Source: Apostichopus japonicus (lineage: Eukaryota > Echinodermata > Holothuroidea > Aspidochirotida > Stichopodidae). Taken from it: 64,000 nucleotides of DNA. The notes beneath the pieces are model-generated. The model was not told where the DNA came from. It worked only from the letters and a program-made list of their open reading frames with translations, and made no database searches. Shown here piece after piece: positions 19,807 through 34,800 of this stretch. Each line of letters opens with the position of its first letter. Positions within the stretch are counted from its first letter, which is position 1. The stretch covers positions 22,780,501 to 22,844,500 of the forward strand of contig NC_092568.1 of assembly GCF_037975245.1 (NCBI RefSeq). Reading direction: 5' to 3'. The translations under genes and the position numbers were made by a program.

Positions 19807-22800
19807 CTGAAAGAAACAAAGATCGAATGACGGATTTCAAAACAAGGAATTCAGATGACAACCAAATTTAAATTCCTGCTTGGAAAGCAAATGCAAACAA
19901 GTCACCACGGCAACAGAGCAGTGCAGAGCAGCAGAAATACTGTGTTGTCAAAAATCAGTACAAATTCTTTCTGAGTTTGATTAAGTTTAAGGATCCTACC
20001 AAGCATTGCTTGATATAAGAATGGAATTGATATAATTAAGACAGTCTACTTGTTTTTTTTATTTTTCCAAAATTAAAATTAACAACATAGTAAATAATGA
20101 TCCTATCAAATTTTTAAAAGAATTGTCACTCCGAAAGAAATTTACTCATTTTTGGCGTAAATCTCATTCAAAAAAGTCAATGTTTCAATATTTTCATTCT
20201 TTTAAGAGACTTTTCACTAGTCTGAACTACTGAGCTGCAATCGTTAAGAGGAGTTTACTATCACATAATACTAAAACAAGTAAACCCAACTAAACTAAAA
20301 AATGCCGACTACAACAAAATGTGGCATGCAAAGAAAAAGAGATTTTCTTTCTGAATTATGGTTCCTAGCTAATGTGGCAAACTGTCGGCATGGCGACCAA
20401 TAAATAGTCCGTTTATAAATCACATTCACAGATATCAATCGGAAAAATTTCCACATTTGTTGACATCTTTGTTTCACTACGTGAAAATTATTTTAATGTG
20501 TAAAAGTAAGTTGGCCTGACGTTTCGATCCTAGCAGGATCTTCTTCAAAGGCTAAATGACAAGTAACAATAACAGAAGGGAAAAAAACACGCACAGAATA
20601 CAGACAGGTTAAAATGATTTTTAAATGGAAGCAGACCGTCACCTGTGAGTGAGTAATCTTGAGACCTTGAGGTGCAGACCAGTCTGTGAATACCATCTAT
20701 GACCTGGCTCTTAAGACCGGACTCTAAATCACGCGACTTCTTGCCAATCTTCATAACTAGAAGAGATTATAAAGAATTGATCAAAACATTATTGTTTATG
20801 AATTCCTTGAAACTCCTTCAAGCGGTGAAGTAATCCGCAAGTCGGTCAATTCGTGTTAAGAGGTCACACTCTCACCAAAGGCAAAGAATCATGTACCAAA
20901 ACAAGGGAGCAGAAAAATAATAATACTGTTGAACATTTTTCAAGGTTTAATATTACTTCAAACAGAGATCAAAATGTGGTGATCAGGTTTCCTTGGTGTC
21001 CCGAATTTTTACTTACTGTTGCATTGGAAGGAGAGGCGGAGAGGCACAAAAAAATTATGGCTTAGTTAGTTTGCTAAAAGTTTAAATTTTGTAAATTTCT
21101 CACCAGTTTTTCAAACACTTATATATTTAATATCACTTTTATTTCTTTTTTCCCCCAAAAAATTGTGAAAGTGACTGAATTGCAAGACTAGCACAAAATA
21201 CGTTGATTTGATGATTCATCAAACTATTACTAAATTGGTTACTAAATTGAAAGTCATAACGTTACTAGGGAAGACTGTAGTTATTTGTTACCCTCAAATG
21301 ACCCCCTATGAAATTTAGAACTAATGAGAGCCTCTTCAGTATAATCATTAAGCAGCCGAAAACACAAAAAAATTGTTGTTCTTTTTGCAACATGACTCAA
21401 AAGGATTTTCTGTTCAATTTTATATTATATCAGGCATATTGCAGCATGAGTATATTTTCTATACTAATAGAAGACACATGCACTACTGATTTATATCTAG
21501 CTGTGTGATATAATGTCATAATAATAATATAGATAGCAAATTACTGCAGTAATCATTAAGGTTACCAATTCTATACAGTGCTCAAATATTTACAGAGCCC
21601 TAGCAAACTTGTGTTTCATATTTAAGTCTAGTCAAGGCTTTGCTGTGTTATTTTGCTGCTTTTGTTTTTTTAATTGCCCATTGCCACCTTTGCTGCTTTC
21701 TTCTTTTTCTTTCGTAGATTTATTTTGGAGCTCTCCTCGTTTCATGACAATAATTTAAACGTCACAAATAAAAAAGACTTTAGAAGCAAGAAAAATTAGC
21801 ACCAAATTTTGTTCATGTTGCTTACATCTCATGCATGCAATATGTAAGTTGTAAATAATGCATTGATTCAACAAACTATCTTCATTACTTAAAGTATAAT
21901 TATGACTATTAAATCCTCTGCATTTTGTAGTTCTTTTGAAAATAATAAATTATTCACATATTTTGTCTTGCTTTGATATGAAACCCACAGCACCATCCCA
22001 CCCACCTCCATTCTCTCTCATTCATCTTGTTTATCCCTCCACCATCAAAAGAATGAAAAAACAACAACAACATGAAAGTATAACAAGAATGACAGCAGTA
22101 AGGATTAGGATTAGTGACTCTGCCAGTGGTAACTTCTATTTTTTTAGCTATTTTGCATCTTTCTTGCAAGATGATGACAAATGAAACACCGAATGTTTAC
22201 ACAACTCACAAGAGGAATAACTCTATATACATTTATACTCAAACCGATTTACGAACATGTTAAATGATTATGTCCAGAGGTGAAATCCCAACATGAAGAA
22301 GTTTAAAGAAGGCAGTACACCATAGCCAATGATTGCAAGAAAATTTGAAAAGCCTTTCCAGAAGAAAAATAAGCAAAATGTGAATCAAACTGGAGAGATT
22401 ATTCTAAGCTAAAATTTACATACAATTCGAATGTAGATTATACGCATATTTTCTGCAAAACTAAAAGCTATAGAATTGCTACTGTGGATACAGGAGGGCT
22501 TTGAAAGCAGCTCATTCTATTTGAAATTGAAAACGCCTTCCCTACAGAAATACAACAAGAAAACATGAATGAAACTGCAAACAGTATAAGGGGCTTTCTT
22601 TAATAAACGTTGTGGTCCAATTTGTGTGAGTTTTGGTGTACTTGGTACACACTTGGTATTTACGTAAGGCATGCTCTGTTTAATCACCTGTGAGTTCTAT
22701 GACAATGTAAAAACAACACAACACATTTACTTGAGTAGGTCTATGACTGGTAATATTTATACAGGGGTAGTTGTACCTTCACCATTACTTGAGGAATACA

Positions 22801-25800
22801 CTTTCATACCCTTTGTTGAACCCCAAAGAATTTGAATACCCTGGGTTAAACCGTCTTTATATATATCTCACTCAAACTGATGGTAGATAGGATTGGTGAA
22901 TCAATTTTTGTGGTTCCTAACCTTGTATCAGTATGCATAAGTATAACTAATTAACACAGATAAAAAAGTAAGAGTAGGGACAACTACAAAAACGTCAAGA
23001 TTGATGAGGTTAGAGAATAGAAACAATTCCATGGTTATTCCCCGATGGGATAACTAGCTGGGACGGGGAGGAAAATGAAGAATGCTTGCTTCACGTCTTG
23101 TCCTATGAATATCTTAATTCTTGCCCGGGAGCGACCACTCACAAAAAATCCTATCACAAAATACTACAGATTGAGTAGAAACCACTCGTTGAAAATATTA
23201 TCACAGAATACAACAGAATGAGAAGAAATATAGTATTCTGAAAGCTTATATCCAAGATGTAAATTCTTGATGGTTTTCTGATGATGAAAAGTGTCCTGAA
23301 TAATGAAACACACAAATCTTTTATCACAACAATTATGCCCTACGAGAAGGGTATAGTATATTTTTTCTTATTGCCAAAATCAACAGATGTAATAGTTTTG
23401 GTTTGATTGACCTATGACCTTTTGACTATTCCCATTTGACTATTTTTAATCATGTAACTTAAAAACAAAAGGGGCCAAAAAGAAGAAGGAAAAAAAAAGA
23501 AAAAAAGACATGGTTTATTTCCCATCAGTTTGAAAGTGCATTGTTATGGAAGAAATGAGTTAGAATTAGTCACAAAAATCAGTCAATATATTTCTTACTT
23601 ACAAGAAATACTTTTACCAGTGTGAATAATTTCTTGATCAGAAATTGATAGGTCCCATCAACTGTTATCGTTTTAAGTATGAGGTCCTACCGCGGCATAA
23701 CAGGGAGCAACAGGGCCCTGGTGCAGCAATAGATGTGTGTCTAAAAGAAGAGTCCACATTTCCCCAAGCCCAACCATGGTTTGTGCTTGGATGAGCAACT
23801 TTTGATATTAGGCGCCTCTGGACACCCTGATATGACACTATGATGACATCAGATTAAAGAAAAAGGCGCTTCTGGATATCTAGATGAATAAGCAATGGAC
23901 CCTAAGGAAGGAATGGGCCTGTTTCGTTTACTGAATGCACACTTAACGTCAATCCTTGCCACTTTGGGTGGTTATTATTCTCGTCAACTTGGGGTCCGGG
24001 CCTTGGGTGGCCACATTGGCCTAGTAACACCGCAGATCAAGTCCCTGTCACATTGCACTTAACTACAGCAGCTTTCTAATGTGTAAAACTTGTATCTTGT
24101 GTATACCTACAAAGATCCTTACATACATTGAGAGGATATTAAACTTTAATTTTGGGAACGTTCCCTAATTTGCATCTGTCATTTATTTGAACCCAGCGTT
24201 GTCAAGTGACTGGTATTATCTCACACTAGCTAGCGAGTCAATTCTCAAATTAGACAGCTGTTGAGATCGTAGATTTCTCTACTACTAGTTTGAAGCCCTA
24301 GCACATTTCCCACAAGCTTTGCCCATCTCTGTAACTAACTTCACTAATACACTGTTCTGTAAGACTGCCTCAATGTTTTTTTGCTGCTTTGGTTTCCCTC
24401 GTGAAATTTTGATGTTTTCACAAACAAACGTTAGTTGTTGAGATAACTGCATGACATAACAAACGATTACACAAGACTTCCCCCCACCCCAATAAATGAG
24501 AAAATTAAACCCCAGTTCATTACATAACATCCAAAAAACAAGTTATTAAGGTGGGAGTCGGATTAAGGTGTTATTTGTTTATTAACTTCCTAGAAACTTT
24601 AAGTCTTCCCAATCCCATTAGGGCACAGCTGTTTTCTTCTTACCACCCTTTGTAGTGTTTTCTTTATCTAGATTAACTTGCTGACATTTTAAATTAATTA
24701 TTTTATAACTGCTAGAGTGGTGACATCATCAGTTCACTGATTTTTTACAAAAGTTACCAAATTTCTGTGAATTTCCAATATAATACCTACACTAGGAATT
24801 TCAAGGAATGAAGGTGAAAAACACGGGGCCCATTCATCTTGAGAATATTTCTCCGGCGTGTGAAACAATTTTCTTTTTCTTTGGCACAGTCACTAGTGAC
24901 AATTTTCTAATGCTAGTACCATTCTACTCTGTACTCTAATGTCATGCTTCAAAGCACTTGTACTGACAGTATGAACAGTTCCGAACTCTTCATCTAATAG
25001 AGACACAGGATCTTCAACATATGCTCATACTGTCAGTATAAAAGTTCAGTCGTTATTTGTGCGTGTGTGTGAATTTTTATATAGATTTTGTTTTCTTGTA
25101 TTTGTTAGTTGATGCCAAAAAAAAAAACAAAAAAAAATGTATGTAAATTTTCCAGTAAAACATATATATTCAACAATATGGGGGAAAAGTGGGGAAAAGT
25201 ATTTTCTTTTTTTTTCTCCCTTTCCATGCAATGGTTATGTTGTATTAACGTTTATGTATAAGTACTGTACAAATATTTTGTTCACCTTTATACAGTTATA
25301 TCCTTGCATTTTTTTGTACCTGTACTTACAGTTTATGATGGAAATAAAATGTTTCATTGTCATTGTTTCATTGTCACTGTCAGCAGGCCAATAAATAATA
25401 AACTTGAAGTCCTTTGCAGTTTACATGAATGACCCTACCATGTGGTAATGCAGAGGATTAATGTCTTTACATCTGTTAAAGCAAAATTGTTAGCTTAACA
25501 CAGCTGAATAAAGTTGGCCAGTCTTTTCTCTCCAAAATTTCAAAAGAACTTAACAAACTTTGTCCACGACACAATAATCAGAAACATCCTGTTCTTTTTC
25601 ATTCTCCTGTGGGATGTTAATTAGTGAAAAAACTACTCACTTAAATTGGCTCTGACAAAATTAATCACATCGAGACTGAACCAAATGGAGTTTGACGAGA
25701 GTTAAAATACTCGAAAGACAGTTAAAACATTAACGCTTTTACTTTCTTTCTCGAGAAAGGTAACTCAATCAATGTTTCATAAAAAGAAAGCAACATCTGA

Positions 25801-28800
25801 GTGAGCTCTGCTTTTGTTGGAAATTAAATTTGGCTTTTGACACTGAATGCAATACTTGTCACTTATTGCAGCCTTGTTAACTTAAAGCAGCATTTTGCGT
25901 TTTGTCGCCGTTTTCCACTTTTTTGACAAGTCCATCAAGTTTTCTACATATATCAATCACAAAACAGCAAACTAAGATATTAGCCAAGTTTTTTCCCTGC
26001 CAAAAGCGTTAATTGGCGAGTAATTAAGGACATTTGCAGATAATGAGAAAAGTGTCGTCCGACAATTTACACATTTAATATTATACATACAGTTCCCCCA
26101 AACCCACTAGTTTGAATTCAACAAATCAGAGATGCAGGTTTAGTTATGAGCCGTTGCTAAAAATAGATTCAAAACGTCGAGTTGGTAACTTGGTAAAACA
26201 AGCGAGCTGGACTCTAACAGCTCCCTGGTACAACTGCCATAGACAATCTACACAAATCAAGCATGGTGTTGTATTACGTATTGGCCAATGACTTTCGTAG
26301 CTTTTTAATATTCATATTATGGGCGAGGTTTATATGGATCTCAACGGAAAATATCTTCGAGAAAAACAAAGTTGAAAGTTCTAAATTTTTCGACTTTTAT
26401 GCCACCATTTGAAGTAAGATTTGAATAGATAAGATAGTTATGTATGTGGTTATGGCATCGTGGAATCAGTGAGGTTAAAAAAAACCATAGAAAAGGACGG
26501 AAAATGCTGCTTTAAAGCAAAGGTTAGCAATCTCAGAAACCAATTTCAAGTAGTTTAATGTTAGTCTGGCTTCCCTTGCCTTCACCCAGAAATGTTTGGA
26601 TATAAAATAAATTTCAGGGTCTCCCTTCTTCAACAGAACAAAAAAAAAAAGAAGACGAAAGGGGAACAAAGGGTAGGCCGTCCGCATCAAGGGCAAATTA
26701 AACCCTGTAAAATGCAAAATACTGCCTTGGGCATTTTATTAAATTCGATTAGTTGTTTTGAAGTGGGTTAAAACACTTCCTGGTGCCCCTATTTGTTTTA
26801 AAGCAAAGACATTTTATAATGCGATAAAATATTCTAAAACAGATCCTGCTTTACCGATTTTTGTTTTGTTATTTTTGTACTATTTACTGTTTGCCTAATA
26901 CAACTCTGCATGGAGACATTGACCTGCGAGTAAAATGTTCCAGATGAGAGAGAGAGAGAGCATCGAAGCAGACTAAATCACACTCAAAGTGAAGAGAAGT
27001 AGAAAGATATGTGAGCGGTGATGCAGGTGTGAGGAGGAGAAAGTGATGACCTATGAGAGATGAGAAGTATCATACCTGATGTCTTAACTTTGGGGACTGG
27101 TTTCGCTGTAAAAAGTTTTGAACAAGAAAGGAGTTTTCATTAATTTACCGCAGACTGGATTCAAATCTCATCATGAACACACACACACACAAAGCAACAA
27201 CTTTGAAAAAAAAAATTTAGAGTGTTGTATCACTAGGGTCGGTGCAGATTGAATCTTCAAAAGGATGGCATTTAGAGAATAAATCAATGATATGGCCTCA
27301 AAATATTACTCCTAAATTAGCACTTTTCTTAGATGGAGTGTAATAAACTGTGCAACAACTCATCCAGTTTCTTCTAAACCATTTTAACTTGTGTGTTGAG
27401 GAATTCACACAGAAAATTCCTGTGATAAAAATACACCACTGTATATGATGCCATAGAAAAATCAAAATGCGTTCAGACTTAATGACAAGTGGAAAGTTCC
27501 AAAAATAACTTACTTTTCTTATTTTTGTCTTTTGTCACCACAACCATGGAGAGTGCTGACCCCGCAGGATTGGAGTCCCCCAGGGTGGGGAGCCTGGAGA
27601 CGGTCAGTGACCTGAAGGATGTCTTTATGGACGACTTGTCCTTCTTACCACCGGACTCTGGCCAATATTCAACCTGAAGCTCCACCAGTTCTGCAGGACT
27701 TGACATACTTGGCGAGCTACTGAAAAAAAAAATCCAAAAGATGGGAGTAAAATATTAATACCAAATTAAAAAAGACAATAAAACCCATACCTTCTCCCAG
27801 TATGGAAATAGGACAGACCAAGAGTCCTGCTACTGTTCCTTTCTTCTTCTGTATTGCTTTGGGAGGGGAGGGGGAGGGGAGGGGGAGGGGAGGGAGAGGG
27901 GGAGGGGGAGAGGAGGGGGAGGGGGAGGGGGAGGGGCGAGGGATGTCTAATACTTGGAATGTTCCTGAACTGAAAACATGACAATTTCATCAACTCCTCT
28001 ATTCAGACCTTGTTAATATTGATTGACGATTCCTGTATGGACTGTGATACCTCTATCATGAATGTTGTTTTCGCTTATTAACATTTTTAATATTAGGCTT
28101 CTGACCTGAACAACTCTGTCATAGATTTTATACATAATTATATGTTGATTTCTGTTGATTATTCTTGACGTACCAGATAAGCTGATTATGGTGCTGTGTG
28201 GTTGACTTGTTTATTCAAACATTTTGATATGTGCGTAGTCTGTACATAACATAAATAGTGATTTCTTGAAGACTTACATTTATTTGCATGAATTATCTAA
28301 AATAACATGTGAGTTATTAACACAATGGGTAAAACTACCAAAAGTTTGCCAAGACCCCATTAATTACAATCATTTTTTTAATATAATTTATTTCTCACTT
28401 CCTTCTCTGCTTTTCTTATAATTTGTTTGCCAAACAATCTTGCCTGGATCCTCTGAAGATATGAATTAAGATGTTTTTCTATTTAACTGCAGTTATGTAA
28501 AAATAGGTGAGGAACTCTGAATACCAGAGTGAGTATGCTTACTTTTGAGAGCTAGGCATTGATCCCATACTTGGGCTTGGTGGGGGTGTGGTTGCCCCAT
28601 CCCTCTCCTTGTTGGATGTGGGTGGGCTTGATGAAAACATATTTGCACTATTGTCCTCTCCCTCTGTAAGGAAAATATAACATTAGGGATGACACGAGTG
28701 GACATTAGACAAAACTAGTGTGGCATATGAAAGGCCACAGAGGAAGTTACATGTCTAATTTGATAAGCTTAGGTTCCAATTTGCATTACTTTTATGTGTT

Positions 28801-31800
28801 AGGCTACCAGCTTTGTTAGGAAACCAGCTAGAAGTTTGCAATGTTGTGTAGCCTGCAGCTCAAATGCATCTTTTGACTTTGCATTGCTTTGCAAATTAAA
28901 GTACAAACCTTGAGAACGGCTGTTACTTTGTGAGTGAAATATCAACAAATAACACTAGACTAGGTCAACAACAATTTTTACCTAATAAGTTAATAGACCT
29001 AGTGCCACCACTGTGACAGCCATTCACTTTTCATTAGTTTACTGTTCTATACAAACGCTATTAAGTAGCCTTATCCTTGCCTCAAATACTTCAATTATCT
29101 GCTGTAAGCCAATATCACCTGGAAATAACCATTTTATTCCAAAGGTTCATGCACAGGAGAGACCACTAAACGTTAGCTGCCTCATGCCTTAGGATATACG
29201 TGTAGGCCGTTAGATCGATGATTGTGTTGACTATTAAAGAAACTCACCTGTTGATGTGTACAAAGCTAATGCTGATTCAGCTGGTCCTATTCTGACATAC
29301 TGAAACAAATATAAAAAAGAATCAATTAATTAATTAATTAATTAATTAAGCAGTCCATCAATCAACCAATCAAATCAATTAATCAATCAATTAGATAGTA
29401 GAAGTGCATTATGTTATTGTAACTTTGCCCAAGATTTACGTTTTCCAGGACAAAGTCAAGCTCTGTTACTTATGCCAGTATTTGTTGATAGGATGGTAAA
29501 TCGTGTCTGCTACTTCTGGTGAATAATGTGTTCACAGAACTTGAGACATTGTTATCAGATCTTGCCCATCAGGGTAAATTTAAGAAAATGTTGTTCTTAA
29601 CATCAGATGTGGGGGGGGGGGCATGGGGATGGGAGAGGAAGGAAGGATGGAGGGTGGGGTGGAGATTGGGTGTAATGTTGCCCAAATAACAAATAAATAC
29701 TAAAACATGTTTCTTTAGCCTTTACTTAAATTCTCAGGCTATGATATCCAAGTTTTTAATCCATCAGAAATTGGATGGAGATCACTTCCTGAAACATGAA
29801 ACATCTATTTTGGCAATCGTTACCACATACTTGTAACCAACTCTTTCCTGCCTTTTTGTTTCAAAACCAGTCGTTCGATAAACCAAGCCACAAATGACAA
29901 CAGGAATGAAAGCCCTGCACTTTTGCCAACTGTGTGTCTCCAAGAAAGTCTCTAACAAGGATGACAGCCCACTGGGTTAAACCTCCTGTTAATTTTGGAG
30001 GTTGGTGTGGTGGGGGGGAGGAGAGGGGGGGGGCTGAGAGGGGAGAGGGGTAATGCACACATAAAACAACTTGCTTACATTTATAAATGGGATGAATCTT
30101 TGGTTTGAATCCTGTTCTTTGTTACTCTGTCGCCTGGTAACCATAACTTCTCCTACTGGCAAATGAAGGCAAGTACTGGCTCTGGCTAGATAGTGTTCTA
30201 ATCGGTTCACAACCTCAACTGCATCTGAAATGGCAATAACACTGATGGGGTGAAATGAGAGCTGACGTATACTTCCATAGTATTATCTTAATATAGTCTG
30301 TATAAATAGTTATATGAAATCTTTGTATTTCATTCTTGCAGAAGTTTAGTGTTTCATTATTGAGAGCTTTCAAGTGCTGTCTCGATGACAAATTCCTTTG
30401 TAAGGGTGCTACAATTATATCACTTTTACCCAGATAAATGGAATTTAATCTGGCTTTCAGACTAATCATTAGATGACAATATTATCTCCAGCCCAAAGTC
30501 TATTATAATACAAATCAAAGCTAGACATGGGTACATAAGGTATGATTTTATTTTTATTGAAAGATGCCTTGGCAAAGAGTTAATAGTTGCACAATTTCTT
30601 AAGGAAATGATATTTTGTGGCACCAGTAAAACAGACTGATAACTTATCTTCTTCTCATGTGCTTTTTACCATAGGAAATGGAATGTTGTAATAAACACAA
30701 CCAGCTGCCTTAAAGTTAAAACACAAATCAAAATTGATAGTCTTATCATTTCAGGAGTAACCAAGTACAAGACTAAGAGTAAAAAGCACCCAACCAATTG
30801 AGAAATATTCATGGATATGTTTTATGATACTGCAAAAGATATTTCACAAGCACGTTTTTACAGGCATCTCTACAACTTTTCTCCATCTTCTAGCAATTTT
30901 TGTACGGGAAATAATTTATTTTGCAATTACAATGCCTGCTTGCAATCTCATTAAGGCTGGTGAATTGGTTTGATTCTTGCCTGACAAAGCAGATGCACAC
31001 CCAATATACACTGTTCTGCTTGAAAGGTCACCAAAGGTCACTTCAGTACATTGAGGGACAGATGCTACTGCACGGATTAATAATCAATTATCCTTTTCTC
31101 ACCTCTTCTCTCTAGTCAATGCAACATTTTTATGCACACAAAATTTAAAAAAAAAAAAAATCATGCAACGAATGTTTCAATGAATATGCAGGAGATTATG
31201 ACAACCAATAAAACCATTAATGAATATGCATGATATATCATCAAGGAACGTTTTAATGTCTATGCAATGAGCTCTCAGACACCTCAGGTTACATGACTCA
31301 CTCATTAAAGTCATTACTCTCTACTACCTTTCCGGATTAACAGATATTAACGAAATGTCCTTCATTAACATCCCAGTGAGATCCAGTTGCCAACATGTTT
31401 ATGTCATAAAATGACCTTGAGCAGACAGAAGTGTGAACTCCAGGGATTAAATAAACAATATCACATATCCTGAGGTAATTAATTTCAAGACAAACTAACT
31501 AACAGTGATGTTTTCTACAATATGTGTTAGAGCTGTTCATGCCTAGCATATGTCTAGACTTTGCATCCAACCTCTCTTGTTCACACCTAAACTCTATTGA
31601 AACAATTGCTGCTTTTCAGAGCAACGGTTAATGATTAAACAACAAAGCGACTGAATAAAGTGGTGTTAAAACAATCATTGTTTAATAGATAGTAGCGAAT
31701 ATGTGGAGAAAGACTGCCACAAATAGGTTATCGGTATTATTAAAGCCAAACTTAAGGGTGCTAATAATTTGCTAATGATTGCCAAACATACTTTGTGGAA

Positions 31801-34800
31801 GTGTTTTGTGGATTTTCCAATCTAGCCACTGGGGAGTAGGAATGCTACCAGTGTGGCAGAAAAATAACTGTCACAGTTTGAGCATGAATCACCAAACTTG
31901 AGAGCAATTATGATGACTTTACCAGGACTTACTTTATCCCAGCATTCATGAGAGCTATCTAAGATTTTCACAAAATTAGGGATACTATGTTAAGCAGATA
32001 ATGCAGAGCTGTAAAACAATGCTTAAGATATGAGTGTTTTACGTCTTTGAAACCTTGCAAACATTTGAGCAAATCCAGCCATGTTTGCTTCAATATATGG
32101 CCTCCTTAAAGCAGCTAATTAGACCCTTCAGAGTATCTGCAATATTCTAACAGCGAGCACTTAGCTATGTTCACAAAATATTTTTGTTAATGATTGAGAC
32201 TTGCCGTCCTTTGATGTTTCCCGTTTGCTTAGGTAAAACTTTAATCGGTAATTAATCACTTACTTCATTGGGGTTTTGATAAATTGATTCCGATAATTGC
32301 TTCATCCTATTGTCACATGCTTGCCTCAACTGAACATTGAGTAAACAAACTAGGTTTTACTGCAACATTTCTAAGTTGGCTGTGGTGGGTTCCAATGGAC
32401 ACTTAAACAGCTTTTAACAAAGCAACAACACTTTAAATATTGTACTTTAAACCAGCAAGTTGAATTGGAAGAGTATTCTCTCTTCATCAAATATTCAGCA
32501 CAAACTATCATATTTGTGGTTGCATTTTGAAAATAAAGAATGTTTAAGTTCATTAGGAAAATTTTCTGCTTTTCAAAGTTACATCAACTATTAACCAAGG
32601 CCTATCACAGGTCCATAAACCTAATCTATTTTATATGTACAAACCGTATTTTGCTGTACAAACTTGTATGTACAAACTGGAACTGTAGTTTATAACTGTC
32701 ACCAACTGTTGAAGTTAAACACTGGTTAATTGCATATTTGTAAGTCAGGAGAAAATTGATCAAATTTGTATGGAAATTAGCACCAGTAACTTGAATGAAT
32801 CTTGTGGAAAGTAGGCGATGGTTGGGAATCACAAAGAGAAGCTGACCTCACTGACTGTGACCTTTCACAAGGAGCATTCCAAAAATTTAGCCAATTTTAA
32901 AAGTGAATGTCTTGATCACTTTAAATAACTCAAGGAAGTTTACTTGCACACAAAATTTGTCTTGTCTGATGAACTATATTACATGCTACTGTAACTTACA
33001 TGTGAAATGCAACTATTATCGACCTAAGAGCGGCATATTCACTTGAAAGTGAAGAGTTTGACAAAAGGAAGAAAGTAAAATCCAATTGCTTTCAAGATAG
33101 GAATGAAAGCAGCCATCAGCATTAATCTTAAGTAAAGTGAAGACCACTTCAAAGAGAAAACAATGACAGCAGTTGATAATTAAACCAAGTACCTGGCAAT
33201 TCTTTCTCAGCCTTCTCAACAATCTCCTTCCAAGTGGCATCCATAAAAAGAGAATTGTACTTAAAATCAACAGATGACAAGTACTTGGCCAATGAGTTGC
33301 TACATCCTATTGAAGAGAAAACAGAGAAAGAAATGGATTTAATTTTTTTTTCTTTTTAAATCATAGAAGGAAGAGGTATCTACATCTTACAGCAGCTTTC
33401 TTGACTTGATTTTAGGAGATTCTCAAATCTGTTGACAACTTATAAAGTTCTGTTTCAAACAATAAACACTGAATGAGAATTTGTAATTCTATTTCTGCGG
33501 TCTCCAGCTTAGATTAATCGAAAGGGAAAGAATTCTTTTCTCTACAAAATGATAATGAACTTAGCTTCAGCTGACTAAGCTATATCAAGACATTTAGGGT
33601 GAAGTATAAAGTGACATTAATATCATTTTTATTCCAGCTTGACAGGAGAGGAACAATTGATACCGAAAGTGTTTAATTACAACCAGCATGTCATTAATAG
33701 TCAAAACAAACCTCTAGGGTAATAAGCCAACATGTGTCATTCAACTTAATTAACGGCATCACTTGGTAATTTAGTTTATAATTTAAATTTCAAAAGATCA
33801 TATCAAAATGAAAACTAAATATCCCAAAGATATGTATGAAAGGTCAAATATTATCAGGTTTCATATGCCCATCAAAGTAAACACAGTCAAAACTAATATT
33901 CAGAGTATTTTGTCCAGCTTGACGTTTGTTTACACAAAGCGATTGAAATTTAAACAAATGCTAGCTAGGTAATCTCTCGACAGCCATTTACTGAGGTCAG
34001 CAAAGACAACACGTAGGCATGACATTAAAATATTTTTTAGCATTTAATTTTTTTTATTTCAGTCAACTTTTTCAGCTTCTACTTCATTTTTTATCTATCC
34101 TGATCAAAAGGCTGAATGAACATACAGGTCAAAGGTTATCTGTGTTTTTGCCAAATATTCTAGAAAGTGAAATAAAGATGAAAACTTAAAAAAAACTTTT
34201 TTTTCACTGTCAGTTGTCAATGCAATTTTCTTGATATATTTAAGTCTCTAATATAAGAATCCTCAGGGTCTGGAAAATAAGTTCAAAATTGTTAGAAATT
34301 CCAGGAAAATAGCTTTAAAAAGTTTATAATGACTACTGAAGACTTTAAGTAATCAAAAAATAGCAAAACAAAGGAAATTTCAATCAGAGACCAGGAAAGA
34401 TAATGACAGGTAGATTGGGAGACCAGGGGTAAACAAGGCACTTTAAGAGACCAGGGGTAAACAAGGCACTTTGAGAGACAGCGGTCAACAAGGCACTTTG
34501 AGAGACCAGGGTATACAAGGCATTTTGAGAGACCAGGGGTAAACACGCAATTCGAGAGACCAGTGGTAAACAATTTAATCTGACTACTCAAAATTTCTTC
34601 ACAGGAATGAATCAAACTTCGTTTTGAAATATTCCACTTTCTTAAGTTATCCTTTGAATGCTTGCTCATACTGAATCATAAGTTGTTGTAAAATGGTTGC
34701 TGGCAGATTTGTGGGAGCTAACAGTATTTCTTCATGACTCACAATTGAATGTTGATCAGCTGGCAAAAAACACGTGAAGATTGTCAAGTTGTCAGAGTTG

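Larger units (their letters stand above)
27720..30078 (-). other. PACS introns around exons 12 and 13
   Basis: They hold a polypurine tract (27860-27943), an (AATT)n/(ATCA)n tract (29321-29393) and G-rich runs at about 29610-29665 and 30010-30050. No extra exon is supported. Confidence 0.65.

Noticed and set aside
34292-34669. Open frame of 125 codons on the minus strand with repeated GLSKCLVYP
   Set aside because: It is the translation of the 30-bp minisatellite in a PACS intron; repeats of this length keep frames open without coding.
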